From Phenylobacterium sp. (GTDB lineage: Bacteria; Pseudomonadota; Alphaproteobacteria; Caulobacterales; Caulobacteraceae): a stretch of DNA of 48,923 nt. Shown one piece after another: positions 35,065 to 43,561 of the stretch; position 1 is the first letter of the stretch; each line of letters begins with the position of its first letter. The notes beneath the pieces are model-generated. The model saw nothing but the letters and a program-made list of their open reading frames with translations, searched no databases and was not told the DNA's origin. Location of the stretch: assembly GCF_030681155.1 (NCBI RefSeq), contig NZ_JAUXXE010000015.1, positions 1 to 48,923 of the forward strand, read 5' to 3'. The translations under genes and the position numbers were made by a program.

Positions 35065-37773
35065 TTAGTTGAACTGGTAGGTCAGCCGCACGTAGCCCCG
35101 GCGACCGAGCAGGTCGTAGGTCATGGTGTCAGTATTGCCGTCCGTATAGCTCTGGATGAACGGCGCCTTGCGGTCGAAGATGTTGTCGACGCCGAAGGCG
35201 ATGTCGGCGGTCTTGGCGAAGCGATAGGCGACCTGAGCGTTGTGGTAGAACACCCGCGGCGACTGGTAGCCGATGTCTTTCGGCCCGGCGTTGAAGTCGA
35301 TCGCCTTGCCGATCATCTGAACCGAATAGGTGCCGGTCCAGGTTTCATCCGTTACCGAGAAGCTGGCGTTCGAACGCCACTTCGGGAAGCCGCCGTTGCC
35401 GCCGCCGATATGGCCATCGAACTGGATAGGTTCGGCGCCGTCATAGGCGGTGATCAGGTACTCGCCGAGATAGGTCGTGTTCCAGTCGAGGCTGGCGCGC
35501 GTCGAGCCAATATCGAAGTCGTAGTGGATGCCGATGTCCACGCCCTTCATCTCTTCCTTGCCGGTGTTCACCGGGATGGAGGAGAGGAAGTTGACCTCGC
35601 CGGTCAGTGTGCTGCGGGTGTAGTTGGTCGGACCGCAGAACGGGTGGGTCAGACCGGCCGAGGCGTAGCAGACCGCCAGCTTGGTCGAGCCGGGGATCGA
35701 GCGGATCGCATCGGTGATCTTGATGTCGAAATAGTCGACCGTCACCGACAGGCCGCTGACCTGCGGCGGCGTGAAGACCACGCCGAGGGTCAGGGTCTTG
35801 GCCTCTTCAGGCTGCAGGTCGCTGTTGCCGCCGTTGGTGGTCAGGATGGTGTTGCCGAGCTGCTTGAAGCCGGCCGGAACGCCCGAAGCCTTGCAGTTGG
35901 CGACCAGGGTCGCGTTGCCGCTGGCGCTGTAGCCGCTGCACGGATCGGTGGTCGTCAGGTTGCCTTCGGACACGCCGCCGAACAGTTCCGGCACGCTGGG
36001 AACGCGGAAGCCGGTGCCGTAGGTGGCGCGCAGGCGCAGGCCGTCGATCACCGTCCAGTTCAGGCTGCCCTTGTAGGTCAGGTTGTCGCCGAATAGGTCG
36101 TAGTCCGAGTAGCGGACCGCCCCGTCGGCGACCAAGAGCTTCATCATCGGAAGGTCGGCGATCAATGGAGCCGAGACTTCCAGATAGGCTTCCTTGGCCT
36201 GCATCTTGCCAGAGATGGACTCCTGCTGGTTGGTGTTGCCGATGCCCAGGACCGTCAGGGCGTCGGGGTCGCGCCAGCCCTTTTCCTCGCGATAGAGCAG
36301 GCCCGCCGCGGCGCCGACCGGACCGGCCGGCAGCTCGAACATGGTGCCCGCGAAGTCGAGCGTCACGCTGCGCTGCTCGTTACCGCCGGTGTCGCGCGAG
36401 GTGTAGAGGATGTAGTCCAGCACCTCCTTGGACAGGCTTCCTTCGCCCAAATAGTCGCCGCACGGCGCGCCAGGCACGCAGCCCATCGACTTCTGCACGC
36501 GCTCCAGGTTGGCGATGTTGGTCATCGCATCGATGCCGGTGTTGCGGCCCCAGTTCACCGCCGCTTCCCAGGTCCAATCGCCAACGACCTTGCCGCGGGC
36601 GCCGGCCACCAGGCGATAGGTGTCAGTTTCCTGGAAGAACTTGCGCGGGCCGCCTTCGCCGATCCGGCGAGCCAGCAGGACCAGGTCTTGGCCGGTCGGG
36701 TTGTTCGGGTTCGAGCCCTTGATGGTGAAGTCACGCAGCAGGTCGGGCGTGCCGTCCGGGTTGGTCGGACGGTGGGTCAGCCCGCCAGGCGTGGCCAGCT
36801 GGTTACTCTTGCGATGGGTGAAGAAGAATTCGCCGAACAGGGTTACGTCATCGGTCAAGTCGTAGTCGGCGAGGAAGGCGGTGCTGATCCGCTCGATGGG
36901 CGAGACCGCGTTCAGGAACGGGTTCGAGTTGAAGCCGTGCTTCGTGCCATTATAGGGCTCGTAGAACTGGCCGTCAGCGCCCGCCGTCTGGCTGAAGCTG
37001 ACAATCCGGCCGTCGGCCAGCCGCGCGCGACCGCCGAGCGTGTTGCCGCTGTAGGAGCAAACCAGCTGCCCGCCGGACTCGCCGAGGGCGCAGGGCGCCC
37101 GGCTCGCCAGGTTGACGGCCTCGGTCTTCTGATAGGTGAGCGCGGCGGTCACGCCGCCACGGTCGCCGCGCATGCCCCACAGCAGATCGAGGGTGTATTC
37201 CTCGCCGTCGTTCTCGTCGGTCACGCCGTACTTGCCGGAGACCTTCAGGCCCTCGAAGCCATTGATGGTGATGATGTTGACCACGCCGGCCACAGCGTCC
37301 GCGCCGTAGATGGCCGAGGCGCCGTCCTTCAGGATGTCCATCCGACCGATGATCGCCGTCGGGATCATGTTGAGGTCGGGCGCGCTGTTGGCGCCGGTGC
37401 CGCCGTTCACGACGCGGCGGCCGTTGATCAGGGTCAGGGTGCGGTTGATGCCCAGGCCGCGCAGGTTGACCTGCGCCGTGCCGTAGCCGTTGCCGGTCCA
37501 GTAGGCGCTGGTTTGGCCGCCGGCGGCGCCGGCGGAGGCCGGAAGGCGTTGCAGCAGGGTTTCGACATTGGTGATGCCGGTGTTGGCGATCTGCTCCTGG
37601 TTCACGACCGTCGCGGGGCCGACGCCGCTGATGTCCACCCGCTTGATGCGGCTGCCGGTTACGACCACTTCCTCGACATCGCGCTCAGCGCTTTGGGCGA
37701 AAGCCTGGCCACCCACCATGGCCGTCGTCAGCAACGCGCTGGCGAACAGCAGATTCTTCGAAATACGGCGCAT
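35065..37773 (-). CDS. TonB-dependent outer membrane receptor
   Basis: A 902-residue receptor. A signal peptide (1-27, ending QAFAQ) is followed by a TonB box-like EEVVVTGSRIKR (34-45), the plug domain to about 165 (VNQEQIANTGITNVETLLQRLP, RTLTLINGRRVVNG, MDILKDGASAIYGADAVAGVVNI) and a 22-strand-type barrel ending RRGYVRLTYQFN. Loop cysteines appear in several places (APCALGESGGQLVC, CVPGAPCGDY). It is the kind of receptor abundant in Caulobacterales. The two PepSY genes behind it suggest a chelated metal, most likely a ferric siderophore; its copper-gene neighbours leave copper possible. A long gene-free region lies upstream. Confidence 0.93.
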   Translation of the reverse strand: MRRISKNLLFASALLTTAMVGGQAFAQSAERDVEEVVVTGSRIKRVDISGVGPATVVNQEQIANTGITNVETLLQRLPASAGAAGGQTSAYWTGNGYGTAQVNLRGLGINRTLTLINGRRVVNGGTGANSAPDLNMIPTAIIGRMDILKDGASAIYGADAVAGVVNIITINGFEGLKVSGKYGVTDENDGEEYTLDLLWGMRGDRGGVTAALTYQKTEAVNLASRAPCALGESGGQLVCSYSGNTLGGRARLADGRIVSFSQTAGADGQFYEPYNGTKHGFNSNPFLNAVSPIERISTAFLADYDLTDDVTLFGEFFFTHRKSNQLATPGGLTHRPTNPDGTPDLLRDFTIKGSNPNNPTGQDLVLLARRIGEGGPRKFFQETDTYRLVAGARGKVVGDWTWEAAVNWGRNTGIDAMTNIANLERVQKSMGCVPGAPCGDYLGEGSLSKEVLDYILYTSRDTGGNEQRSVTLDFAGTMFELPAGPVGAAAGLLYREEKGWRDPDALTVLGIGNTNQQESISGKMQAKEAYLEVSAPLIADLPMMKLLVADGAVRYSDYDLFGDNLTYKGSLNWTVIDGLRLRATYGTGFRVPSVPELFGGVSEGNLTTTDPCSGYSASGNATLVANCKASGVPAGFKQLGNTILTTNGGNSDLQPEEAKTLTLGVVFTPPQVSGLSVTVDYFDIKITDAIRSIPGSTKLAVCYASAGLTHPFCGPTNYTRSTLTGEVNFLSSIPVNTGKEEMKGVDIGIHYDFDIGSTRASLDWNTTYLGEYLITAYDGAEPIQFDGHIGGGNGGFPKWRSNASFSVTDETWTGTYSVQMIGKAIDFNAGPKDIGYQSPRVFYHNAQVAYRFAKTADIAFGVDNIFDRKAPFIQSYTDGNTDTMTYDLLGRRGYVRLTYQFN

Positions 37774-38435
37774 GCCGACCCCCTCAATCCCTAGAAGCCA
37801 CAGCTCGACCCACCCAGCCCGCGCCCCTCATTCATCCAACTGTCTTGTGCCCAGCCCCCTGAGCGTCAAGACATGTATATACATATTAGACCGCCGTTAG
37901 CCGGCAAAAAATTCCCAAAAAACTCCCGATTTGATAAGATCATTCGATCATTGGCGATAGTTTTGGGGCGATCTTCCATGTTTTGATCCAATCGAAACCA
38001 GATCGTCGTTATTTTATCTTCTTCAAATATTCACATCCATCGAGACGAAAAGTCGCCCGATTGATCATTCAATGTGCAGACCGGATCACGATTAATGCGG
38101 GTGTGGGTTCGAGTATTTCAATCCATCCGCGAGTCTTTTGCAGGACTCGGATCCCGGAGCATCGCCCAAGGATGGAAATTAAACTCAAAATTGGCCAGAA
38201 TCATTTACCAATCGCCAGGCGATAACCCGACGAAAGCCAATTATTACTTAAAATTTCTGGAAAGCCCTCCGCCACCCACGAAACCGTCCGACCATCCCAA
38301 AAGATGGCCGTTCGATAGGGATACGCACGGGCTAGCGCGATCCCTCATTTTGTCGCGACATGCCGTCGCGGCGGGGCACGCTTCGCAAGAGAGCCTGGCG
38401 GCGAGCGAACCTCGCGCCGCCGCCAGGATAGGCGA
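37774..38435. other. Gene-free, AT-richer upstream region of the TonB receptor
   Basis: 662 bases with no convincing gene. It holds a perfect 12-base palindrome ATGTATATACAT at 37873-37884, GATCATT three times (37938-37944, 37946-37952 and 38063-38069), a CGAGTC/GACTCG hairpin near 38130-38149 and A/T tracts such as AAAAAATTCCCAAAAAACTCCC. These sit upstream of the receptor on its own strand and probably form its control region. Open frames on the plus strand here lack ribosome sites and protein-like composition. Confidence 0.5.
38394..38427 (-). terminator. Hairpin after the CusF-like gene
   Basis: CCTGGCGGCG (38394-38403) and CGCCGCCAGG (38418-38427) form a perfect ten-pair stem with a 14-base loop, nine bases past the stop of the CusF-like gene. 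Only a short CTCTCTT follows on that strand, so it may end the copper operon weakly. Confidence 0.5.
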
Positions 38436-38759
38436 CTAGAAGGGGCGGACGCCGACGATCACTTGGCCATTGAGCTGGAAGCGGATCTTCGCGCCGACCT
38501 TCATCTGACCGAGCAGCGCCTTGTCGGCGACCTTGAACGGCATAACCATGGCCGGCCAGTTCAGCGCCTTGATCGGATCATGGGCGAGCGTGACCGTGCC
38601 GGCCTTGGCGTCGATCTTCTTGACGACGCCGACACCCTCGACCGTGCCGGCGGCGGGCGCCGCGGCATGGGCCGAGTGATCGCCGTGCCCGGCGTGCTGG
38701 GCGGCGGCGGCGGTGGTCAGGGCGAACGAGGCGGCGAGCGCCAGAACGATGGTTTTCAT
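38436..38759 (-). CDS. CusF-like periplasmic copper-binding protein
   Basis: A 107-residue exported protein. Signal peptide about 1-20; a His-rich start of the mature part (HAGHGDHSAH); then a small beta-barrel domain. The copper site of CusF is H-x7-W-x2-M-x-M; here H60, W68, M71 and M73 fit that pattern exactly (HDPIKALNWPAMVMPF). It likely carries Cu(I) in the periplasm. It is the last gene of the cop operon, 59 bases behind copB. No CusCBA pump lies in the window, so it probably serves CopA/CopB. Confidence 0.9.
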   Translation of the reverse strand: MKTIVLALAASFALTTAAAAQHAGHGDHSAHAAAPAAGTVEGVGVVKKIDAKAGTVTLAHDPIKALNWPAMVMPFKVADKALLGQMKVGAKIRFQLNGQVIVGVRPF

Positions 38760-38818
38760 TTCAATCTCCAGAGATAGACGCGGCTCTAGCCGCGGAATGA
38801 TTGGGGTATTGGCGGGCG

Positions 38819-39802
38819 CTAGAACCAGGCGCGCACGCCGACGACAAAGGTGGTGCTGTCGCGGTCCTCGCCCGCCTCGCGGGCCAGATCGGCGGTCTCG
38901 CCGAACTTCCGCTCATGCATGACGCCGATATAGGGGCCGAACTCGCGCCGGAACTCGTAGCGCAGGCGTAGGCCAACCTCGGTGTCGGTGACGCCCGAAC
39001 CGACGCCCAACTCACGAACCTTCTGAGCGGCGAGGCTAAGCTCGGCTCGGGGTTCAAGGATCAGCTTCTGGGTCAGGCGGAGGTCGTAGGAGCCTTCCAG
39101 CCGCGCCGAGAGGTCGCCTTTCTCGGACAGGAACGCCGCGCCTTCGAGCTCGAACCAATAGGGCGCGACCCCTTCGAAGCCGAGTGTCGCATAGGTGCGC
39201 GGGGGGCCGGGCTCGAAGTCGTGGCGGACCCCGGCCTGCCAGTCGAAATAGGGACCGATCGGGCGGGAATAGAGCGCCTGGAGTTCAGCGCTGTGCAGGT
39301 CGCCGCCCAGGACGCCTTCGCCCGACGACTTCAGCACCAAGCGATGCTCGTCGCCGCCATACCAAGCCTCACCTTCCCAGCCATAGCCATCATCGCCCGA
39401 CTGGGGACGTATTTCGGCGGTCGAGATCATGACCTTCCAGGCCGTGCTCCCGCCGTGCTCGAGCGCCAGTTGCGCCCGTGCGGCGGCCATAGCTTCTGGG
39501 CTGTAGAAACGCTCAGCGGCCCGGTCCGTCGCGACCGGAGGCGCAGGCTGCGTCCCGATCACTACATCATCGGCGGCCGCCGGCATGGCCGACATGTCGT
39601 GACCAGCATGGGGATCGGCCGCGGCAGGCGCGGCCGGCATCGCGTGCCCCGCATGCGGGTCGGCTGGAGCCGCGGGCGCGGACATGACATGCCCGGCGTG
39701 CGGATCGGCGACGGGCGCGGCGTGCTGCGAGTGGTCGATTTGCGCCAAGGCGGGGGTGGATAGGACGAGCGGCGCCAAGCCGATCAACATCAACCGGTTC
39801 AT
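38819..39802 (-). CDS. copB: Copper resistance protein CopB
   Basis: A 327-residue outer-membrane protein of the CopB family. The signal peptide MNRLMLIGLAPLVLSTPALAQ precedes a His/Met-rich region with three DPHAGH repeats (about residues 33-70), which likely binds copper. The rest is the CopB beta-barrel: WEGEAWYGGDEHRLVLKSSGEG, LYSRPIGPYFDWQAGVRHDF, GLRLRYEFRREFGPYIGVMHERKFG and the aromatic C-terminus ending WF. Its ATG overlaps the CopA stop by four bases, so the two are made together. Copper sequestration or release at the outer membrane is the accepted role. Confidence 0.93.
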   Translation of the reverse strand: MNRLMLIGLAPLVLSTPALAQIDHSQHAAPVADPHAGHVMSAPAAPADPHAGHAMPAAPAAADPHAGHDMSAMPAAADDVVIGTQPAPPVATDRAAERFYSPEAMAAARAQLALEHGGSTAWKVMISTAEIRPQSGDDGYGWEGEAWYGGDEHRLVLKSSGEGVLGGDLHSAELQALYSRPIGPYFDWQAGVRHDFEPGPPRTYATLGFEGVAPYWFELEGAAFLSEKGDLSARLEGSYDLRLTQKLILEPRAELSLAAQKVRELGVGSGVTDTEVGLRLRYEFRREFGPYIGVMHERKFGETADLAREAGEDRDSTTFVVGVRAWF

Positions 39803-41511
39803 GCGGTGCCTCCATCGAGCGGCCGCACGGTGACGACGTTGAACATGCCGGCGTGCATGTGGAAAAGCAGGTGGCAGTGGAACGCCCAGTCCCCCGGCTC
39901 GTCCGCCGTCAGGTCGAAGGCGACCTTGCCGCCCGGCAGCACATTGACCGTGTGCTTGCGCGGATTGTGCCCCGGTTTTCCGGTGACCACCTCGAAGAAG
40001 TGGCCGTGCAGGTGGATGGGGTGCGCCATCATCGAGTCGTTGACCAACACCACCCGGACCCGCTCGTTGAAGCGGAATGGAATGGGGGCCTTCAGCTCGC
40101 TGTATTTCTCGCCGTCGAACGACCACATGAAGCGTTCCATGTTGCCGGTGAGATGGATCTCCATCTCACGCGCCGGTGGCCGCGGATCGGGGTTCGGGTC
40201 CAGCGAGGCGAGGTCGGTATAGACCAGCACCTTGTGGCCGACATTCTCCAACCCCTGACCGGGATCGCCGGTGCGATCGGCCGGCATCGGCGAGATCATC
40301 TGCACCCCAGGGCCGGTCTTGACCTGCGGCGCGTTGCGCGGATCCAGCATCATCGCGCTGTGATCCATATCGCCATGATCCATGCCCGCCATGCCGGACA
40401 TATCCATGCCCATGTCACGCATGTTGAGCAGCGGACGCTCGCGCAGCGGCGGGACGGCGGCGACCATGCCCGGGCGCGGCGCAAGGGTGGCGCGGCCCAT
40501 GCCCGAGCGGTCGGCGGCCTCGGCCACCAGGGTGTAGGCTTGGTCTTCGGTCGGCTGGACGATGATGTCGTAGGTCTCCGCCGGCGAGATCTGGAACTCG
40601 TCGACGGTGACCGGCCGCACGTTCTGGCCGTCGGCCTGGACCACGCTAAGCTTCAGGCCCGGGATACGGACGTTGAAGATGGTCATGGCGCCGGCGTTGA
40701 CGAACCGCAGGCGCACGCGCTCGCCGGGCTTGAACAGACCGGTCCAGTTGTCCTTTGGCCCATGGCCGTTGATCAAGAAGGTGTAGGTCGAGCCGGTGAC
40801 GTCGAGGACGTCGGTCGGATCCATCCGCATCTTCGACCACTCCACGCGGTCGTTCAGCGGCTGATCCTTGCCCTGTAACAGGCCGCCGACCGTCTGCTTC
40901 TGCATGTTGAAGTAGCCGGCATGGGCCTTCAGCTTCCGCATCATCGTGTGCGGATGCATGAAACTGTAGTCCGACAGCACGACCACGTGCTCGCGGTCAT
41001 AGGCGACCGGGTCGGCGCCGGCCGGGTCGATGACGATGGGGCCATAATGGCCCATCTGCTCCTGCAGGCCGGAGTGGCTGTGATACCAATAGGTGCCGTT
41101 CTGGCGGACCTTGAACTCGTAGTTGAAGGTCTCGCCGGGCTTGATTCCGGCAAAGCTGACGCCGGGCACGCCGTCCATCTGGAACGGCAGCAGCAAGCCA
41201 TGCCAATGGATCGAGGTGTCCTCGTCCAAGCGGTTGGTCACCGCCAACCGAACATTCTGGCCTTCCTGCAGCCGGACCAGCGGTCCCGGCACTGTGCCAT
41301 TGATCGTGACGGCGTGGCCCATGCGGCCATCGACCTTGAAGGGCGTATGGCCAATGGTCATGGCGATGTTCTCGCCCGACACCGTCGGCAGGGTCGAAAC
41401 CAGGCCAGGCGTAGCGCTCTGCGCCCAGCTTGGCAGCATGGCGCTGACGGCCATCCCTCCACCGATCATGGACGCGCCACGCAAGAGCTGGCGGCGATCG
41501 AAGTCCCTCAT
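39799..41511 (-). CDS. copA: Copper resistance multicopper oxidase CopA
   Basis: A 570-residue multicopper oxidase of the CopA type, oxidising Cu(I) in the periplasm. The N-terminus MRDFDRRQLLRGASMIGGG is a twin-arginine signal, as usual for a protein exported with its copper. Copper ligands: HWH at 102-104 and WYHSH at 142-146 in the first domain; HPIHLHGHFFEV near 497-508 and the type 1 site HCHLLFHMHAGM at 545-556. A Met/His-rich insert (MRDMGMDMSGMAGMDHGDMD) near the middle is typical of copper resistance oxidases. The operon with copB and the CusF-like gene lies downstream of the CnrYXH-like regulators. Confidence 0.95.
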   Translation of the reverse strand: MRDFDRRQLLRGASMIGGGMAVSAMLPSWAQSATPGLVSTLPTVSGENIAMTIGHTPFKVDGRMGHAVTINGTVPGPLVRLQEGQNVRLAVTNRLDEDTSIHWHGLLLPFQMDGVPGVSFAGIKPGETFNYEFKVRQNGTYWYHSHSGLQEQMGHYGPIVIDPAGADPVAYDREHVVVLSDYSFMHPHTMMRKLKAHAGYFNMQKQTVGGLLQGKDQPLNDRVEWSKMRMDPTDVLDVTGSTYTFLINGHGPKDNWTGLFKPGERVRLRFVNAGAMTIFNVRIPGLKLSVVQADGQNVRPVTVDEFQISPAETYDIIVQPTEDQAYTLVAEAADRSGMGRATLAPRPGMVAAVPPLRERPLLNMRDMGMDMSGMAGMDHGDMDHSAMMLDPRNAPQVKTGPGVQMISPMPADRTGDPGQGLENVGHKVLVYTDLASLDPNPDPRPPAREMEIHLTGNMERFMWSFDGEKYSELKAPIPFRFNERVRVVLVNDSMMAHPIHLHGHFFEVVTGKPGHNPRKHTVNVLPGGKVAFDLTADEPGDWAFHCHLLFHMHAGMFNVVTVRPLDGGTA

Positions 41512-41599
41512 GTCAGGCGGTCCTCACAAGCAAGTAAGAGGGCCGCGTGTGGCGGCCGGTACGGGTACTGTTGGTCATGATCAGGGAAAAATGAGGTTT

Positions 41600-41610
41600 C
41601 CCACCGTGGG
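41600..41610. promoter_or_regulatory. Palindrome upstream of copA
   Basis: CCCACCGTGGG, a perfect 5-1-5 palindrome about 90 bases before the copA start, in the 148-base gap behind the sigma factor gene. On the copA strand it reads CCCTCCCACGGTGGGAAACC, which resembles CCCTCAGTTGAGGGTTTC ahead of the CnrY-like gene. It may be a promoter or operator element; not proven. Confidence 0.35.
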
Positions 41611-41659
41611 AGGGTCAAGTCGCGGCATATGATAGATACGCACGCGCCGCGCGCGCCCC

Positions 41660-42247
41660 TCAGACCGCCGGGTCGATTTCGTTCAAGCCGAGCGCTTCGC
41701 TCAGTTTCCGGCGCGCCCGATAGACCCGGGTTTCGATCGTCTTGGCCGACACGCCCAGCAGTTCGCCCGCCGCCTGATGAGAGAGGTCCTCGAAGCAGGT
41801 GAGGATCAACGGCTCTTTCAGCTTGGCCGGCAGTGACGCAATCGCCCGATCAAGGGCGACCTGGCGCTGGCGGCCGATCAAGATCGCCTCGGCGCCGGGG
41901 CCTTGGTCCGCCTTGGCCAGGACCGCCTCGCTCTCCAGCGTCCGGGTTCCGAACACCAGTCGGCGCACGCTTTCACGCCTCCCGCGGTCGCGACACTTAT
42001 TCAGGGCGATGGTTCGCAGCCAGCTGCCGAACGGCCGCGCGCCATCATAGCGGGCCAGATTGTTCCAGACGGCGACGAAGCTCTCCTGCACCACTTCATA
42101 GGCGGTGTCGGCCTCACCGACATAGCGGCGCACGAAGCGATAGAGGCCATCCTTGTGACGCCGCATCAGCAGAGTGAAAGCGCGGTCCTCTCCCGCCAGC
42201 GCCCGTGACGTGAGTTCGGCGTCCGTCGCGTCGTCCGGGTCGCTCAC
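41660..42247 (-). CDS. ECF sigma factor (CnrH-like)
   Basis: A 195-residue extracytoplasmic-function sigma factor. The start is GTG 42247, overlapping the TGA of the sensor gene as GTGA. Region 2 spans about 13-80 (AFTLLMRRHKDGLYRFVRRYVGEADTAYEVVQESFVAVW...GSWLRTIALNKCRDRGR), and region 4 about 128-185 (DRAIASLPAKLKEPLILTCFEDLSHQAAGELLGVSAKTIETRVYRARRKL). Gene order anti-sigma, sensor, sigma equals cnrY-cnrX-cnrH of Cupriavidus metallidurans. The likely target is the copA-copB operon next door and its own operon. Which metal triggers it is unknown. Confidence 0.9.
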   Translation of the reverse strand: MSDPDDATDAELTSRALAGEDRAFTLLMRRHKDGLYRFVRRYVGEADTAYEVVQESFVAVWNNLARYDGARPFGSWLRTIALNKCRDRGRRESVRRLVFGTRTLESEAVLAKADQGPGAEAILIGRQRQVALDRAIASLPAKLKEPLILTCFEDLSHQAAGELLGVSAKTIETRVYRARRKLSEALGLNEIDPAV

Positions 42248-42681
42248 TTCGTCTCTTCGGTCAGAGCCTCTGACACGCGCTTGTCGAAGATCGCGGCCTG
42301 GTTAGGGGTCAGGATCGCCCGCATGTCCAGGATGTGAACGATGGTCTCCTTCTGGAGCTCGCCCATCACATCGTGGAAATGCTCGATTGCGCTCTGCACT
42401 TCGGGAGAATTCTGGTGCTTGGCCTCAATGGCGGCCGCCAACTCGGCGTTCGCCAAGCGCATCTCAGCCTCGCGAGCGCTGCGCCGGACCGCGAAGTCGC
42501 GTTCCAGGACATCGAGCTTGGCCTTCTGGTCGGAACTGAGATTGAGCTTGTCGTGCAGGAACGTGTGCAGCGATGGCTCCTGCTCGGCCCGCAGCACGTA
42601 TCTCGCCCCGCCCCACGCGCCCAATCCCGCCGCCAACGCGACCAGGACGAGGGTCAGCAGAAGTCCGCGCAGGCTCTTCAA
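42244..42681 (-). CDS. CnrX-like periplasmic metal sensor
   Basis: A 145-residue membrane-anchored sensor. The start is TTG 42681, overlapping the upstream TGA as TTGA; a longer frame exists but lies over the anti-sigma gene. One helix at about 5-30 anchors it, and the rest is a helical periplasmic domain. H39, H43, E60, H116 and M120 (LHTFLHDKL, LDVLERDF, IVHILDMR) match the five metal ligands of CnrX (H42, H46, E63, H119, M123) with identical spacing throughout, an offset of three. CnrX senses Ni and Co; here the neighbours are copper genes. Many annotations will say periplasmic heavy metal sensor. Confidence 0.88.
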   Translation of the reverse strand: MKSLRGLLLTLVLVALAAGLGAWGGARYVLRAEQEPSLHTFLHDKLNLSSDQKAKLDVLERDFAVRRSAREAEMRLANAELAAAIEAKHQNSPEVQSAIEHFHDVMGELQKETIVHILDMRAILTPNQAAIFDKRVSEALTEETK

Positions 42682-42971
42682 CGGCCACCGCCGAGCAGGG
42701 TCGAGGGCGCCAACTGTACGTTCACGGCGAAGACCGACGTCTCCACCGGCCGCGCCGCCGCGACGGCCGCCGACGCCCCGCCAACCGCGACGCCCACGAT
42801 CAGCGACATGGCGACCGCCGCGGTCCGCAGAGGGATGAAGGCGCCGAACGCGCCGCGCTGCGGACGCGAACTGGCGATCGCGCGCCACACGGTGGGCTCG
42901 AACTGGCTAAGATCGCGATCCGGCGCCTGGGCCCGAAGGCCGGCGATCAGGTCGTCCAATGGCTGACTCAT
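42678..42971 (-). CDS. CnrY-like anti-sigma factor
   Basis: A 97-residue protein: a hydrophilic cytoplasmic part (MSQPLDDLIAGLRAQAPDRDLSQFEPTVWRAI), one membrane helix at about 50-72 (TAAVAMSLIVGVAVGGASAAV) and a short periplasmic tail. Size, layout and place before a CnrX-like sensor and an ECF sigma factor fit CnrY, which holds the sigma factor at the membrane until the sensor binds metal. Sequence similarity to CnrY itself is not visible by eye, so the role rests on context. It is divergent from the DUF411 gene. Confidence 0.75.
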   Translation of the reverse strand: MSQPLDDLIAGLRAQAPDRDLSQFEPTVWRAIASSRPQRGAFGAFIPLRTAAVAMSLIVGVAVGGASAAVAAARPVETSVFAVNVQLAPSTLLGGGR

Positions 42972-43020
42972 CGAAAACTCCGAGAACGTCCCACCTGATA
43001 TACGCCACGCAACGGCGAAA

Positions 43021-43034
43021 CCCTCAACTGAGGG
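43021..43034. promoter_or_regulatory. Palindrome between CnrY-like gene and DUF411 gene
   Basis: CCCTCAACTGAGGG, a 6-2-6 inverted repeat in the 115-base divergent gap, about 50 bases from each start codon. It may bind a regulator acting in both directions, or be part of an ECF promoter. Confidence 0.35.
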
Positions 43035-43086
43035 ATGACGGCGCCGGACGCGTATCTTTCATGACTGACGCAATCGGACGCCAAGC

Positions 43087-43557
43087 ATGACCGCCATCGC
43101 CGCCGCCCTGCCCCGCCGGGGCCTGATCCTGGGCCTGACCGCCGCCATCGCCGCCGGTGGATCAGCCCAGGCCGCGACCCGCAGCATCACGGTCTACAAG
43201 ACGCCCTACTGCGGCTGCTGCAAGGGCTGGATCACCCACATGATCCGCGCGGGATTTAGCCCGAAAGTCATCGAGGTGGAGGATCTCGCGCCGATCCGCG
43301 CCCGGCATGGCGTGCCGTTCCGCCTGTCCTCGTGCCACACCGGCCTGATCGGCGGCTATGTTGTCGAGGGTCACGTGCCCCCGAAGGATGTCGTCCGTCT
43401 GCTCGCCGAACGCCCCAAGGCGCTGGGCATCACGGTCCCCGGCATGCCGATCGGCTCGCCCGGCATGGAAGTTCCGGGCGGCAAGACCGAAGCCTACGAA
43501 ACCCTGCTGCTGCTCGACGCCAAGGGCCGCACCAAGGTGTTCGCCCGGCACGGCTAG
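43087..43557 (+). CDS. DUF411 metal-binding protein
   Basis: A 156-residue exported protein of the DUF411 family. The signal region has a double arginine (ALPRRGLILGLTAAIAAGG) and ends at QAA near residue 30. Metal-binding candidates are the cysteines of TPYCGCCKGW (C42, C44, C45) and LSSCHTGLI (C83, H84). HVPPKDVVRLLAERP and the TVPGMPIGSPGMEVPGG methionine motif are also typical. DUF411 genes commonly sit with copper or other metal resistance genes. It is divergent from the CnrYXH-like operon and likely shares its control. Confidence 0.9.
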   Translation: MTAIAAALPRRGLILGLTAAIAAGGSAQAATRSITVYKTPYCGCCKGWITHMIRAGFSPKVIEVEDLAPIRARHGVPFRLSSCHTGLIGGYVVEGHVPPKDVVRLLAERPKALGITVPGMPIGSPGMEVPGGKTEAYETLLLLDAKGRTKVFARHG

Positions 43558-43561
43558 ATCC

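Noticed and set aside
35032..37794. Long plus-strand open frames opposite the TonB receptor
   Set aside because: The receptor on the minus strand has signal peptide, plug and barrel motifs throughout; the opposite frames are Ala/Arg/Gly/Val-rich by-products of high GC.
37931..37953. Resemblance of TTGATAAGATCATTCGATC to a Fur box
   Set aside because: Only a loose match to the E. coli consensus, and alphaproteobacterial Fur sites differ; kept only as a repeat in the control region.
38074..38439. Plus-strand frames in the region upstream of the TonB receptor
   Set aside because: No ribosome sites, improbable composition and no recognisable motif; the region looks regulatory.
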